64,000 bases of DNA from Chanos chanos (lineage: Eukaryota > Chordata > Actinopteri > Gonorynchiformes > Chanidae), in assembly GCF_902362185.1 (NCBI RefSeq), contig NC_044509.1, positions 8,349,947-8,413,946 of the forward strand. The letters run 5' to 3'. The translations under genes were made by a program, and so were the position numbers. The notes below the pieces were generated by a model that worked only from the letters and a program-made list of their open reading frames with translations, was not told the origin of the DNA and searched no databases. The number at the start of each line of letters is the position of its first letter. Positions within the stretch are counted from its first letter, which is position 1. Below, one piece after another: positions 1-13,195 of the stretch.

Positions 1-572
1 AACAACTTGTAAATAAGTCGCATTGTCATAAAGCAAAGTAGCCATAACTGATGTTGATTGGGATTTTTTGTCGTCTTGCATCATTGTATATTCGTTTGCT
101 AACTCCGCATTATTGCAATGAATCAAAGGTATAATAATAAAATAAAGGAAATGGATATCCATTTATGTAGGAGTTTAACAAAATAATAGGAATCAATCTA
201 ATCTGAACATTTTAGTTGTCTAAAGAGTTGTACATAATAGTTTGTAGGATCTACATCACGCAACTAGTGTGCAGTTCCTACCATAATGAGAGAAACTTAA
301 TGGACATTGGCAGTAACAGTATAGTTTGGCTCATTTGTCTCTATACCATATATTATTACAGAATTCATTATAAGTAATCTTTCTAAACTGTGAACAATTG
401 GTAAAGTGAATTACTGCAGTTACAGCTACAGCTCTGTGAGAGAAGATTCAACACTGTGGACCTATCAAGTATTTTCAGAACCAAGGACAACAACCATCAT
501 ACTGAAGCAGAGAAGACAACTCAACATACCCACTATTTTCAAAATGCGTTCATGTAACCCCCCCCCCCCCCA

Positions 573-650
<78 letters not shown>

Positions 651-990
651 ACACACACACACACACACACAAAGAATTAGGGCGTTAGTGTCAAAGCCTG
701 AGTGCATTAAGAGCTTCCATAATATGCAGTAGGATGATGAAACAAATCTAGTATAGAGAAACAATGGCTTAATTTGTGTTATGCACTGTGTGTCATCAAT
801 CTGTAAACACATAACTTACAGGTGTTTAAAACATACTAAAATGGTCTGACATACAGCAAAGCTCACAAACCACATTAAACCTTAAAGTACATGTAATACA
901 CATTATTAAATCATATAATCATCATTTACAGACAACCGCTGAGTTTTCAATAGCTGAGAATTAAATTTCACAACACAAACCGTTTCAGCT
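1..990. other. Downstream flank of variable exon 1, no gene
   Basis: I see no gene here. The block is homologous to about 4860-5760, downstream of variable exon 2: both carry the same order of short matches (ATTGCAATGAAT, a GTTCCT..CCATAAT stretch, GAAGATTCA, then a CA-rich microsatellite and a TTAGGG/TTCCAT stretch). It is therefore half of a tandem duplication, not unique sequence. It would be intron in any transcript spliced to the constant exons. Confidence 0.7.
558..671. repeat. Poly-C, (TCTG)n and (CA)n compound microsatellite
   Basis: A run of C at 558-571 is followed by TCTG units to about 609 and CA units from 618 to 671. A CA/CG-rich tract lies at the matching place in the duplicate flank, around 5431-5480. 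Confidence 0.95.
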
Positions 991-1085
991 TAGAATACAT
1001 ATAAAGATGTAGGACTGAACACAGTGACAGTGCAGTCAATGCAGGTAAAGGTCAAATCAGAGAAGACAGAGAAAGAATTTCTCAC

Positions 1086-3482
1086 CTCTAAGGAAAGATC
1101 AGCATCCTCCTCCTGTTCTCTCTTTTCTCTCTGTACAGTTCCTGCACAACTCACATTCACCAGTGTGTTCTGACTGTAAGGCCTGACAAACTTGATGTCA
1201 CTCATCCTGGAATCAGTTGTTCCACACATCTCATAATTGTACACGCGCTGTAAAGTACCATCGGTGTAGACCGGTGGGTAATATGGAATCACTGGTAGAT
1301 TTGGTGCAGATTTATAAAATAACCTGTTCTGCCTCCATCTATAGATTTTGACTGAAATGATGGCAATTAGTGAGAAAATGAAGAGTACTGAAACCACAGC
1401 CAGAGCCAAAATCAAATAAAAAGTCAGATTGTCACTGTATGTTGTGTCATGGTTAAAGTTGGTGAACTCTGAGATGACCTCAGGGAAACTGTCGGCCACA
1501 GCAACATTGACAATGACTGTAGCTGAACGAGAGGGTTGTCCATTATCTTCCACCACAACAGTGAGTCTGTGTTTCACAGCATCTTTATCAGTGACCTGAC
1601 GCACTGTTCTGATTTCTCCATTCTGTTCTCCGACTTCAAACAGAGCCCTGTCTGTGGCTTTCTGTAGTTTATAGGAGAGCCAGGCATTCTGTCCAGAGTC
1701 CACATCAACAGCCACAACTTTAGTGACAAGGTAGCCAACATCTGCTGAACGAGGCACCATTTCAGCTACCACTGAGCTGCTTGTCTGCACAGGGTATAGA
1801 ATCTGAGGTGCATTGTCGTTCTGATCTTGGATGAAAATATTCAGTGTTGTATTGCTGCTTAGAGGGGGTGTTCCCCCATCTTGAGCTTTCACTTGTACTT
1901 TGAATGATTTTAGTTGTTCAAAATCAAACGACTTCACAGCATAAATGACTCCACTGTCTGAATTTACTGAGACATATGATGTCAGAGGGTATCCATTTAA
2001 ACTTCCATCATCAATGAAATATGACACCCTAGCATTGGGTCCCCAGTCAGCATCCTCAGCTTTCACAGAAATGATAGAGACAGACGGAGAATTATTCTCC
2101 AGGACATATGCGTTATAAGTTTGCTGTTGGAACTGGGGTGCATGGTCATTCACGTCTGATATTTTCAGGGTTAGAGTCTCTTTACTTGAAAGGGATGGGC
2201 TGCCTCTATCAACTGCAGTTATAGTTATATTATATTCTTTTGTCTGTTCTCTGTCGAGTGGTGAATTAGTCACGAGATTATAGTCATTCTTTAAGGACGA
2301 TTCTATTTTGAACGGAAGGTCCCGATCTATCGAACACGTGACCCTACCATTGTCGTCAGAGTCAAGATCTTGGACATTGATCATGGCGACAACTGTGCCA
2401 GGACCTGCGTCCTCGGGTAGAGCACTAGAAAACGACATAATAGTTATTTTGGGTGTGTTATCATTGACATCAATAACATCAATCAAAATAACACTTGAAT
2501 CCGTTAAGCCTCCATGATCTTTAGCAGTCACTTTAATCTTAAATTGCTTATGTTTTTCATAATCTATTTCTCCTGTAACCCGAACCTCACCTGATTCAGA
2601 ATTGATAGTAAATAAAGCTTTCACAGCAGCACTTGGATGTTCAAAATAATACTGAATATTATGACTTGACTCATCCGCATCCGTCGCGCTAACTGTTGTG
2701 ACAAGAGTGCCTGTCGGCGCATTTTCAGTCACAAGTGTCTTGTAAGACGATTGGCTGAATACAGGTGCATTATCGTTAGCGTCAAGGACTATAATATTAA
2801 TTTTTACAGTTCCTGATCTTTGAGGTTTTCCACCGTCGACGGCAGTAAGCGTTAAGTGATGGTTCGTCTTCTTTTCTCGATCGAGAGAGGTCTGAAGAAC
2901 CATCTCAACATTCTTACTGCCATCTGCTCCATTTTCAATGTTCAGATTAAAATGATCAGTTGGATGTAGCGCATAGTTCTGTAAGGCATTTATGCCAACA
3001 TCTGGATCTATCGCACTCTCTAAAGCAAAGCGTGCGCCCGGAAGGGCTACCTCGCTGATTTCTAGTTCTATTTCGCCCTTTGGAAATACGGGGCTGTTGT
3101 CATTAATGTCTAGGATATCCACAGTAACGCGATGAAGCTCCATCGGGTTTTCTAATATCACATTAAAGCTCGTGCTACAGGCCGATAGTTCTCCACATAA
3201 TTGCTCACGATCTATTCTTTTACTCACGACTAAATGTCCTTTCTCCATATCCAGTCCAACATATTCGCTGCCGCTAGCAGAGAAAACTCGTGCTTTTCCC
3301 GAAACCAGTCTTTTCGGCTCAAGCCCAAGGTCCGAACCAATGTTTCCAACAAAAGACCCTTCAGTCATTTCCTCGGGAATAGAGTATCGGATCTGTCCCG
3401 TCGCCATATGAGCCAACAATGTAAACGCCATGACGATGAACAATGGCCATATTTGAATCCAGTCTTTTCTTCTCATTTTCAC
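1086..3482 (-). CDS. Clustered protocadherin variable exon 1
   Basis: One exon encodes 799 residues up to the donor. A signal peptide covers about 1-29. Six cadherin repeats end at the calcium motifs DINDNSP (125), DANDNAP (234), DVNDNTP (338), DVNDHAP (443) and DQNDNAP (553), with EC6 to about 680. The membrane helix is about 687-712, and the tail carries PVIPYYPPVY and MCGTTDSRMSD. The Pcdh-specific Cx5C loop in EC1 is Cys96/Cys102. The last codon, GAG, abuts a GTGAG donor at 1085-1081, so the open frame beyond it is intron. The protein should be a homophilic cell-surface adhesion and recognition molecule. This is the 3'-most variable exon seen, nearest the unseen constant exons. Its subtype matches exons 2 and 16, and its EC6-to-tail DNA is almost that of exon 2. 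Confidence 0.95.
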
Positions 3483-3717
3483 GATTCAACGACGTACCGA
3501 TTAATCTGAATAAGCTCACGAGATATCCAAAAAAAACATGGAGTGTAATTCTTTGAGTAAATAGAACACTGCTCTGATGAAAGCTCAAACAGAATTCCTT
3601 ATGATTCTCTTAGTAGTCGGCTACATGTCAGTGCTGAACATGTCGTGATACTGAATTTTCAAGTCTTCTATTGCGTATAGGTTTGGGGAGGTACAACGGT
3701 GATCCATGCTAAACGCG

Positions 3718-3737
3718 ATGAACAGCGGCTCTCAGGG
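3718..3737 (-). promoter_or_regulatory. CSE-like promoter element of exon 1
   Basis: It lies 236 bp upstream of the exon 1 ATG and reads, on the minus strand, GAGAGCCGCTGTTCAT. It has the CGCT core of the Pcdh conserved sequence element but lacks the TTGATCAA arm present at exons 4-16. Confidence 0.75.
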
Positions 3738-4128
3738 TTCAAATACAGTATTGCAGTAGTCATCAAAGAACTTGACAACAGTTCGTTTAACAAGTACAAG
3801 ACATTTTAGCAGGCCCTTTCAGGTTTGTTTAGGTTAATGCCAGTTGAAAGGCTCAGTCTTACAGCCCCGAATTGAGAGACGTTATGCCCAATTCCAATTT
3901 TTGTTTGTATCCACTCTACTTAAGATATCTTATCTTGAAAATAATTGTTTTTAGATGAGGCCTCCCAATTCAAAACACTCAGATCATTCAGCACAGATGA
4001 ACACAACATGAAACAACTGTTCTTAACAAAATCAGTAAATACACAGTTGCTGTAGTTTCATCAGAAATGTAAACAGGAAGTTATGCTGAGATGAAAACCT
4101 CAGGAAAACAGCTTATATACTTTATTAC

Positions 4129-4129
<1 letters not shown>

Positions 4130-4170
<41 letters not shown>
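4130..4170. repeat. (AAT)n microsatellite
   Basis: Uninterrupted AAT units over about 40 bp, in the intergenic region upstream of exon 1. Confidence 0.95.
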
Positions 4171-5430
4171 TAATCCCTCCCTGTGTATTCTGCAGCTTAC
4201 AAAGAGCCACTGCTTTCCTCAACACACCTACCCATCTCTAACGCTTAACCCCTCCTGATGACGTGACCGTGTGGGTTTGTGCAGTTCTTATACTGTAAGA
4301 AACAGATATTTGTCTTTAAACTGTAACAGAATTAAGACTCTTATTTTCATTTTTCTGATGCCTGGACATGTATATTATATGTAATGTTCAGAGAGATATA
4401 TTTTTGGAATGCTGAATCCATGTCTATGCAGAGGACAATGATTAGGTTATAGAGTATTGGATCATTTTAGTATATTTCATATCCTGTATGAGAGGGAGGA
4501 AGAGAGAAATAATACGTATGAGACAGAGAGACATGCTCAGAAAAAAAAAAACTGGCAGACATAATCCTTACAGCATGTTGATGTACTACACACTGCAATA
4601 TACAAATCCATACAGGTACAGATTCAGTATAATATGTAGTGCAGAGTTTCAACAGAGACATAATTGGTTTACTGTAAGTGCACCTCAGAAAGAATTACAA
4701 CAGCCAAGTAGATAAACCTACTAAACAAACTCATTGTTTTCTTTTACTTGAACATAAATGTTTCACCTGTGATACAGGATTTAGTATTAAATAAATAATC
4801 ATGCTCAAAGCATGTAACTTACCCACTACCTGAAGATATAGAAAATAAAACATGGGGCTAGCTTTGGTAAAAGGAACATGATCATAAAGCTAACCAACAT
4901 TAACTGATATTGGTTTGGATCTTGTGTGTTGTAGCATTGTGATCGATTCCTTCATTAAAGTATGTGTTATTGCAATGAATAAAAGAATGGCTTCAACAAA
5001 ATGAAGGGGAAAAAAGATAAACAACAAAAAAAAACAATATTTACCAAACTAATCTGAATAGCATAGTGCTCTGAGGAATAGTCTATAATTAGTCATAGTT
5101 TGTAGAATCTTTAACCTATATGTGCTGTGAGGTTCCTTCCATAATAAGAGAAATGTAACACATGAAGGCAGGGACAGTATGATTTGACTAAATAATAGTC
5201 AAATCTGTTTCAACAATAACAGAATAAACTGTAAATGATATCTCTTATCTTTCCATCAAACATAAAGCAAAGGATTCCTCATAGCTGTTAAAGTCACAGC
5301 CTTGTGAGTGAAGATTCAGCACCATGGACCTAGTAAGTGTTTTCAGGACCATGGACAGCAACCAACAGAGTGACCATGAAAACATCCTGTCCTTCCCCTT
5401 CACTCTGTCTTTCACTCACTCTCATTTGCA

Positions 5431-5480
5431 TGCGCGCGCACACACACACACACGCGCACACACGCACACACACACGCACA
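5431..5480. repeat. CA/CG-rich microsatellite
   Basis: Alternating purine-pyrimidine CA with CG interruptions. It is the positional counterpart of the CA tract at 618-671. Confidence 0.9.
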
Positions 5481-6845
5481 AAGAGTTAGGGACAAAGCTT
5501 AAAATGTGTTAAAAGTTTCCATCATATGCCATGAAATGATGAATTAAACCTGGTAGAGAGAACCCATGGCAAAATTCATGCTCAGGATTTTGTGTTAGTA
5601 AACTCTGAATGCATAGCTTACTGGTGTTCATAACTAACTAAAACTGCCTGACATACAGCAAAATCCGCATACCATATAATACTATATAACACCATAAACC
5701 ACATGTAATACCTATAATTTCATCTAATCACAATCAGTCATGAACAAGAGTTTACAACAGCAGAGAATTTTTGCAGCTCTGTGCCTGTCCCTTTGAGAAC
5801 CAAACAGCCAACATATATGCAGATCCTAAAGACAACCAAAGAACCACACTCTTTGACATCATACAGTTTTTCAGAGAAACTGAAATTTTGTGATATTCTT
5901 ACATAGTACTTTGGTAGTCTGAAGATGCAGTAGTGTTCAGGTACTGGATTTAGTGGTTGGAAAATTTCAGCATCAGTATTAAAAGTGAACATCGACTAAG
6001 ATATTACTCTGAAATGTATCCTTGGCCACCATAGACTACTGCTTTGAATGTCTATAACCACTGTGAAAAAGGACTTAGCATGAGGATTTAGGGCATTTTT
6101 GGGCAGACAAGCAGGGGAAAAGTGTGAGTGACAATAATGTTATATTTCCTCCGTCATGACAAAGAATGAAGAAATGGATTACCAAAAACTGCACCTCCAA
6201 ATAAAAGTGAAACTTCTGACAATGCATCACACAAAAGAGTCCACAGTAAATAATACCAATGTGTAAATGAGATTCATTTAACATCAGAATGAGAGATAGA
6301 GGTTATTACTGTGCAAACATACGAAATCATCTCCCTCTGCTGCTTCAGACAACTACATACATGTTTCACAGCTACCATGATATTTACGTACAACTGAATA
6401 ATTATTTGCTGTCTTTTCTAAGGACTTCAAAGAAAAAACAGACAGCTATGCTTGAATATTCATCCATTACGCATGTGTGATGCAGCCAATGAGAGAGATG
6501 CACAGTAGCATCCCTGATACAAAGAGCGTCAGGCCACTGTGAATGCAGGGACAGAAAGTGGGTCAGTGTGCTGCATTGCTATGTGCGCGACACATGATAG
6601 TGCAGGGGAGGGAAACAGACACCTAGACAAAGACGCCGTGAAAGACGTAAGAACTCCTTGTTCATGAGCAAAAGAGGAAACAAACTGCGGATATCGTCGT
6701 GATTCGAGGAACACGTGTCTACTTGTGCTTTTTCAAATTTTACAACACAAGTTGATTCACTTAAAAGACATATGAGAACGTAAAACTGAATATGCTGAAT
6801 GCAGGTAAAAGCAAAATGAATGAGGAGAATTGAACAGTGTCTCAC

Positions 6846-9236
6846 CTCTAAGGAATGGTCAACGTCCTCCTCCTGTTCTTTCTTTTCTCTCTGTACAGTT
6901 CCTGCACGACTCATATTCACCAGTGTGTTCTGACTGTAAGGCCTGACAAACTTGATGTCACTCATCCTGGAATCAGTTGTTCCACACATCTCATAATTAT
7001 ACACGCGCTGTAAAGTACCATCGGCGTAGACTGGAGGGTAATATGGAATCACTGGTAGATTTGGTGCAGATTTATAAAATAACCTGTTCTGCCTCCACCT
7101 ATAGATTTTGACTGAAATGATGGCAATTAGTGAGAAAATGAAGAGTACTGAAACCACAGCCAGAGCCAAAATTAAATAAAAAGTCAGATTGTCACTGTAT
7201 GTTGTGTCATGGTTAAAGTTGGTGAACTCTGAAATGACCTCAGGGAAACTGTCGGCCACAGCAACATTGACAATGACTGTAGCTGAACGAGAGGGTTGTC
7301 CATTATCTTCCACCACAACAGTGAGTCTGTGTTTCACAGCATCTTTATCAGTGACCTGACGCACTGTTCTGATTTCTCCATTCTGTGCTCCAACTTCAAA
7401 CAGAGCCCTGTCTGTGGCTTTCTGTAGTTTATAGGAGAGCCAGGCATTCTGTCCAGAGTCCACATCAACAGCCACAACTTTAGTGACAAGGTAGCCAACA
7501 TCTGCTGAACGAGGCACCATTTCAGCTACCACTGAGCTGCTTGTCTGCACAGGGTATAGAATCTGAGGTGCATTGTCGTTCTGGTCTTGGATGAAAATGT
7601 TCAGTGTTGTATTGCTGCTTAGAGGTGGTGAACCCCCATCTTGAGCTTTCACTTGTATTTTGAATGATTTTAGTTGTTCAAAATCAAACGACTTCACAGC
7701 ATAAATGACTCCACTATCTGAATTTATAGAGACATATGATGTCAGAGAATCTCCATTTAAATCTCCATCTGCAATGAAATAAGATACTCTAGCATTGGGT
7801 CCCCAGTCATTATCCGCAGCTTTAACGGAAAAGATTGACACAGACGGGGAATTGTTCTCCAGGATATATGCATTGTAAGTTTGCTGTTGAAACTGTGGTG
7901 CATGATCGTTGACATCTGATATTTTTAAGGTTAAAAGCTCTGTACTTGAAAGTGACGGAGTGCCTCCATCAGCTGCAGTTATTGTTATATTATAATCTTG
8001 TGTCTGTTCTCTGTCTAACGCTGAATCCGTTACGAGATTGTAGTTGTTAGGCAATGATGATTCTATTTTGAATGGAAGGTCCGGATCTATAGAACAACTG
8101 ATTCTACCATTCTCGTCAGAGTCCAAGTCTTTCACATTTATCATTGCGACTATTGTGCCAAGAGCTGCGTCCTCGGGTACAGCGCTCGAAAACGACATAA
8201 TTGTTATTTTCGGTTTGTTATCGTTCACATCAATAACATCAATAATGAGCTCAGATGAATCTGTTAAGCCACCATGATCTTTAGCTTTCACTTTTATCCT
8301 TAATTGTTTATTCTTCTCATAATCTACGTCTCCTTTGACTCTAACCTCTCCCGTGACTGAATCTATCGAGAAAAGAGATGTGACGCTAGCAGTTGCATGA
8401 TCAAAATAATACTCGATGTGGTGGCTAGAGTCATCTGCATCGGTTGCACTAACTATCGCCACAATTGTCCCTTTAACTGCATTTTCAGTCACCGACGCTT
8501 TATACACACTGTGACTGAATACGGGTGCATTATCGTTGGCATCGAGAACCACAACGTGGATTTTTACAGTGCCCGTCCTTTGAGGGTTTCCACCGTCGAG
8601 AGCAGTTAGTGTTAAATAATGATGCGTTTTCTTTTCTCTGTCAAGAGGAATTTTAAGAACCATTTCAACACTTTTGCTGCCGTCAACGCGACTCTGTACA
8701 TTTAGATTAAAATGATCAGTGGGATGTAAAACATATTTCTGAAGAGTATTTACGCCCACGTCTGGATCTATTGCGCTTTCTAATGAAAAACGTGCTCCGG
8801 GAATGGCTAACTCACTGATCTCTTGTTGTATTTCACCCCTTGGAAATACTGGGCTGTTGTCGTTGATATCGAGTATATCCACAGTAACACGATAAAGCTC
8901 CATTGGGTTTTCCAGGATCACCTCAAAGCTGATGCTACAAACGGACACTTCCCCACATAGCTGCTCTCGGTCTATTACCTCTTTCACGACCAAATGTCCT
9001 TTCTCCTTATCTAGTCCCACATATTCAGTGCCACCCGCGGTGAAAACTCGTGCTCTCCCCCACAAGAGTCGCTCAGGATCAAGGCTAAGGTCCACGGCAA
9101 TATTTCCAATAAACGATCCTATTGCCGTCTCCTCAGGTATGGAGTAGCGAATCTGTCCGGCAGTCGACTGAACCGAAAATGTAAGCGCTAAAGCCGTGAA
9201 CAATAGCCATGTCTGAAACGAATTTTTCCTTTTCAT
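6846..9236 (-). CDS. Clustered protocadherin variable exon 2
   Basis: It encodes 797 residues to the GAG|GTGAG donor (6845-6841). The signal peptide is predicted to be cut before Gln28, and the EC1 loop LCGEVSVC gives Cys94 and Cys100. Calcium motifs, the helix LTFYLILALAVVSVLFIF and the tail line up with exon 1 without gaps beyond a few residues. EC1-EC3 differ clearly from exon 1, whereas EC6 onward is nearly identical, the usual Pcdh pattern of homogenised 3' ends. The EC6-to-helix DNA also matches exon 12 at about 99 percent. The open frame runs on to 6579, but that extension lies past the donor and is not supported as coding. Confidence 0.95.
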
Positions 9237-9480
9237 TTTTTAACAGCACATAGGAGCAGTTAAAAAATAGAGGATGCGGATATCCAGGACTGAACTCCAA
9301 ATGGAACGCTTTAGCATTCAGAAGAAGCTGTTTCTATGGAACACCAAACCGAGACTTAACGGGGAGTCCTTTGGGTGGTGTGTATATCTGTCGTGGACGC
9401 TGATGCTGAGATATAACATCTCATATTGCGTAAAGGTGTGGGAAGGGCCTTCGGTTCAACACAGAACAAAGACAAACGCA

Positions 9481-9500
9481 ATGAACAGCGGCACTTAGGG
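9481..9500 (-). promoter_or_regulatory. CSE-like promoter element of exon 2
   Basis: It lies 245 bp upstream of the exon 2 start. It has the core GTGCCGCTGTTCAT and, like exon 1, no TTGATCAA arm, so exons 1 and 2 share a divergent CSE form. Confidence 0.7.
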
Positions 9501-9907
9501 TCCAAATACAGTATTGCAGTTGGGGACCTCGAGATGAAGGAGAGGAGTTTCTCTCCTAGTTACGGAAATATTTTAACAGCAAAACGTCTTTTGCACGCAG
9601 TTCATTTTAGATAATACCAGTCTCCAAAAGAGCTGAGCACATATTAATAAAAAATACATGCTAGGCTTCAGAAAAAATGTTCAAACCATGCAAAAATGAA
9701 GCACATTTCGAAGCAATCCTGTTCTGGGGTCTTTTTAGTGCGTTCTGTATTTTTAAAGAAATGATCTTGTCAATTGAATTCAGTTCTAAAGTATGCACTG
9801 AAAAACGGACAAACAAACAAAAGAGTAAAACAAAAACAAATAAACAAAAAAAAAACCTGCAAAATTACTGACATACTGTAACAATTTGATAAAGGCTTGA
9901 GTCTCAC
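9501..9907. other. Intergenic, exon 3 to exon 2
   Basis: Only 0.4 kb separates the exon 2 promoter from the exon 3 donor. It contains A-rich low-complexity sequence around 9808-9856. I see no gene or element. Confidence 0.6.
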
Positions 9908-12292
9908 CTCTAAAGACAGAAAAGGATCTTCCTTCTGTCCGTTCTTTTCTGGTTGTAGAGTCCCTGCACGACTCACATTCACCGGTGTATTTTGGCTGTA
10001 AGGCCTGACAAACTTGAGGTCACTCATCCTAGAGTCAGTTGTTCCACACATCTCATAATTATACATGCGCTGTAAAGTTCCATCGGCGTAGACGGGTGGA
10101 TAATAAGGGATCACTGGAAGACTAGTTGCGGTTTTGTAAAACAACTTGTTCTGCCTCCATCTGTAAATTTTGACTGAAATGATGGCGATTAATGAGAAGA
10201 TGAAGAGCCCTGAAACCACAGCCAGAGCCAAAATCAAATAAAAAGTCAGGCTATTACTATATTTTGTGTCATAACTGAAATTTGTGAATTCTGACAACAC
10301 TTCAGGGAAATTGTCTGCAACTGCCACATTAACAGTGACTGTAGCTGAACGAGAGGGTTGTCCATTATCTTCCACCACAACAGTGAGTCTGTGTTTAACA
10401 GTATCTGTCTCAGTGACCTGGCGCACTGTTCTTATTTCTCCATTCTGTGCTCCAACTTCAAACAGAGCCCTGTCCGTTGACTTCTGTAGTTTATAGGAGA
10501 GCCAGGCATTCTGTCCAGAGTCCACATCAACAGCCACAACTTTAGTGACGAGATAGCCAACGTCTGCTGAACGAGGCACCATTTCAGCTACCACAGATCC
10601 ACTAGTTTGTACTGGGTATAGAATCTGAGGTGCATTGTCATTCTTGTCCTGGATAATAATTTTAACTGTTACATTACTACTGAGAGGAGGCGAGCCACCG
10701 TCTTGTGCTTTTACACGAAATTGGAAGTCCTTTAACTGTTCATAGTCAAAAGAACGCACTGCGGTGATAACTCCATTGTCAGCTTGAACAGAGACGTATG
10801 TTGAAACTGGCACGCCATTGATATTGCTATCCTCAAGAATGTATGAAACACGAGCATTCTGATTCCAGTCAGCATCGCTTGCTTTCACTGTTAACATGGC
10901 ATCGCCTGCTGCGTTGTTTTCGAAAATATATGCTTCATAAAAGTTTCTCTCAAACACAGGCGCGTTATCATTTACGTCTAGTATGTGTAATTGTAGGGAG
11001 ACACTGCTGGAAAGCATGGGCACTCCCTCGTCGGCGCAGATTACGCTGATATTATGCTCTGCGATATTCTCCCTATCTAGTTCCTGCTGGGTTCGGAGAC
11101 TAAAGAAATTATTTGATGGAGATGTGATGGCAAACGGAATATTGTCATCGATTGCGCAGTGTACTTGCCCATTTAAACCGGAGTCAGGATCATTTACATT
11201 AATCATCGCGATAACTGTTTCGAGCGGAGACTCCTCGGAAATAGAATTGGACATGGAAAGTATATTGATAATGGGGCTATTATCATTCAAGTCCAATACG
11301 TCAATGATCAGCTTACATGAGTCAGAGAGACCACCTTGGTCTTTTGCTTGAATGTCAATTTGATAGTTGCTCGATATTTCATAGTCAACCTCACCGTTTA
11401 GTTTGACTTCACCGCTTAATTGGTCTATCATGAAAAGGTTCCGCGAACTACCCATTGTCTTTGAGATATAATAAGATATCTTACCATTGCTACCCTCGTC
11501 TGCATCAGAGGCGCTAACCACAGTGATTTTAGAGCCTTTCTGCGTATTTTCAGATACAGTTGCTTTGTATGTTTTCTGAGTAAAGACAGGAGCATTGTCA
11601 TTAGCATCTAGTACAGTAATATGTATCTGAACTGTGCCAGACATCTGCGGTTCGCCGCCATCTACAGCTGTTAACAACAAAGACATTCTCTCTTGTTGTT
11701 CTCTGTCCAGGCTTTTCTGCAATATCATTTCCACGTTTTTGCTACCATCCGCTTGATCATGTAATTTTAAACCGAAATGATCCGTAGGTTTCAGCGAGTA
11801 GCTCTGCAGGCCATTTATTCCAACGTCTGGGTCGAATGCTTTCTCCAGCATGAATTTCGATCCGATTACGGCTGATTCACTGATTTCAAAAGTAATGTCG
11901 TTCTCCTGGAAACTGGGAGGATTATCATTTATGTCCGTGATTTCGACAGTAATCCTGTATAACTCCATTGGGTTGTCAAGAATCATTTGGAAATGTAACG
12001 CGCAAGGAGTCGTTTTTGCGCAAAGCAGTTCCCGGTCTATTTTCTCCTTAATCAGAAGCAAGCCCTTCTCTCTGTTCAGCTCAATATGCTGCATGCCATC
12101 TGCGATGTATATGCGTGCTTTCCCTGATCTCAGCCTGTCTAAACCCAAACCCAAATCTTCGGCAATATTTCCAACCACAGAGCCTGTAGCCATTTCTTCG
12201 GGAATGGAGTAAATCACTTGTGAGCGCACTGCACTGAAACAAAACAACAAGACAAACGCTAGTTGTTGCCACATTTTCCCGGTAACAGGCAT
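9908..12292 (-). CDS. Clustered protocadherin variable exon 3
   Basis: It encodes 795 residues, ending at GAG|GTGAG (donor 9907-9903). The signal peptide covers about 1-24 (cut before Gln25). A second Met at residue 7 (12274) is an alternative start that aligns with the MW starts of exons 5, 10, 13 and 15. The EC1 loop is Cys91/Cys97 in CAKTTPCALHFQ, the hallmark of the exon 3-15 subtype. The tail departs from its neighbours: NTPVNVS replaces NTLVNVS, and the end is rich in N, G, Q and K (EKNGQKEDPFLSLE). It is the outermost 3' member of its subtype and has diverged most in the last 30 residues. Confidence 0.95.
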
Positions 12293-12496
12293 TTTCTTGG
12301 ACGTTTCATAAATCCTGCAATATCAAGGGTACATGTAATCCTGCTTTTCGTCAAAGACCTTGGACGCCAAGGACATGAAGTATGTGTTTTCCAGAAAGAA
12401 CGCAGCGTTTAATTCCACTCGAAGGGTGATCCTTTCTGAATATGCTATGATTCTACGGGAGGGTCAACAGATGTAAAACCGAACATCACAGTATCG

Positions 12497-12520
12497 TTGA
12501 ACAACAGCGGCCCTATGAGT
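12497..12520 (-). promoter_or_regulatory. CSE promoter element of exon 3
   Basis: The minus strand carries GGGCCGCTGTTGTTCAA, with one change from the TTGATCAA arm. It lies 205 bp upstream of the chosen ATG. Confidence 0.85.
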
Positions 12521-13195
12521 TTAAAGCCTGTATTACAAACGCACAATTCCAAATGCCAAAACACAAGGTACACGGTAAAATGTATTCGTGCTCCAAGCAG
12601 CTTGCAGTTTGTCCAATATGACTATACAACGTTACACACAACTATTCCCGGCAGGTCTGTGGTTATGATGAGAAGAAAAAAAGCGGGTAGCTCCATGGCA
12701 GAAAATGAAATCCTTTTAACCAGTTTGAAAGCATGAAGCATTTAATGTTTGTTTTACAAAAACGCGAGCGCGTTAATCGTCCTATATTTTTTTCTGAAAG
12801 CATTTCTGGGGCAAAAAATGAAATTTAAACATATCTAAGCAACTATAATTTATCTGCTGATTTCTTAATAATACACGAGGTGGACACGCTTCTTACCGTA
12901 AGAAGGACGAATATTTCTTTCTTTTCTTTTCTTTTCTTTTTTTTTAAATGATGTTTGGAATGAAATACATTTTTAATGACAAATTCCGCTTGTTGTGAAC
13001 AAGGGAAAGGCCAAGTGAAAAAAAATCTTTAGAATACTGAACAGGAACTTTGGAAGAAGACGTGACTAAATTATCCTCGGAATATGAGGGGGAAAGTATA
13101 CTGTGAACACACACACACAAACACACACACGCAATAAATAACGACGATGTCAAAGAATATTTTCATTTAGATAACATTTCAAGAAAACACCTCAC
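12521..13195. other. Intergenic, exon 4 to exon 3
   Basis: No gene is seen. There is a CTTTT-type tract at 12916-12945 and a CA tract at 13107-13131, 60 bp from the exon 4 donor. Confidence 0.6.

Larger units (their letters stand above)
3740..6845. other. Long intergenic region between exons 2 and 1
   Basis: I see no gene. Positions 4130-4170 are an AAT microsatellite. About 4860-5760 duplicates the flank at 1-960. About 5760-6725 has no counterpart beside exon 1 and looks like an insertion in this unit, or a deletion in the other; no clear terminal repeats were found. Homology resumes at the ACAACACAA stretch near 6740, just before the exon 2 donor. Confidence 0.6.

Noticed and set aside
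406-732. Open frame over the CA and TCTG repeats
   Set aside because: Its coding length comes from microsatellite sequence.
6579-6845. Extra C-terminal residues of the exon 2 frame (and similar tails in exons 1, 3, 6, 7, 9)
   Set aside because: They lie beyond a GTGAG donor conserved in every copy, and the residues share no similarity between exons.
10983-11351. Plus-strand open frames of 60-126 codons recurring at the same place opposite many exons
   Set aside because: They are antisense shadows of the cadherin repeats. They recur only because the exons are paralogs and show no independent start context or domain.
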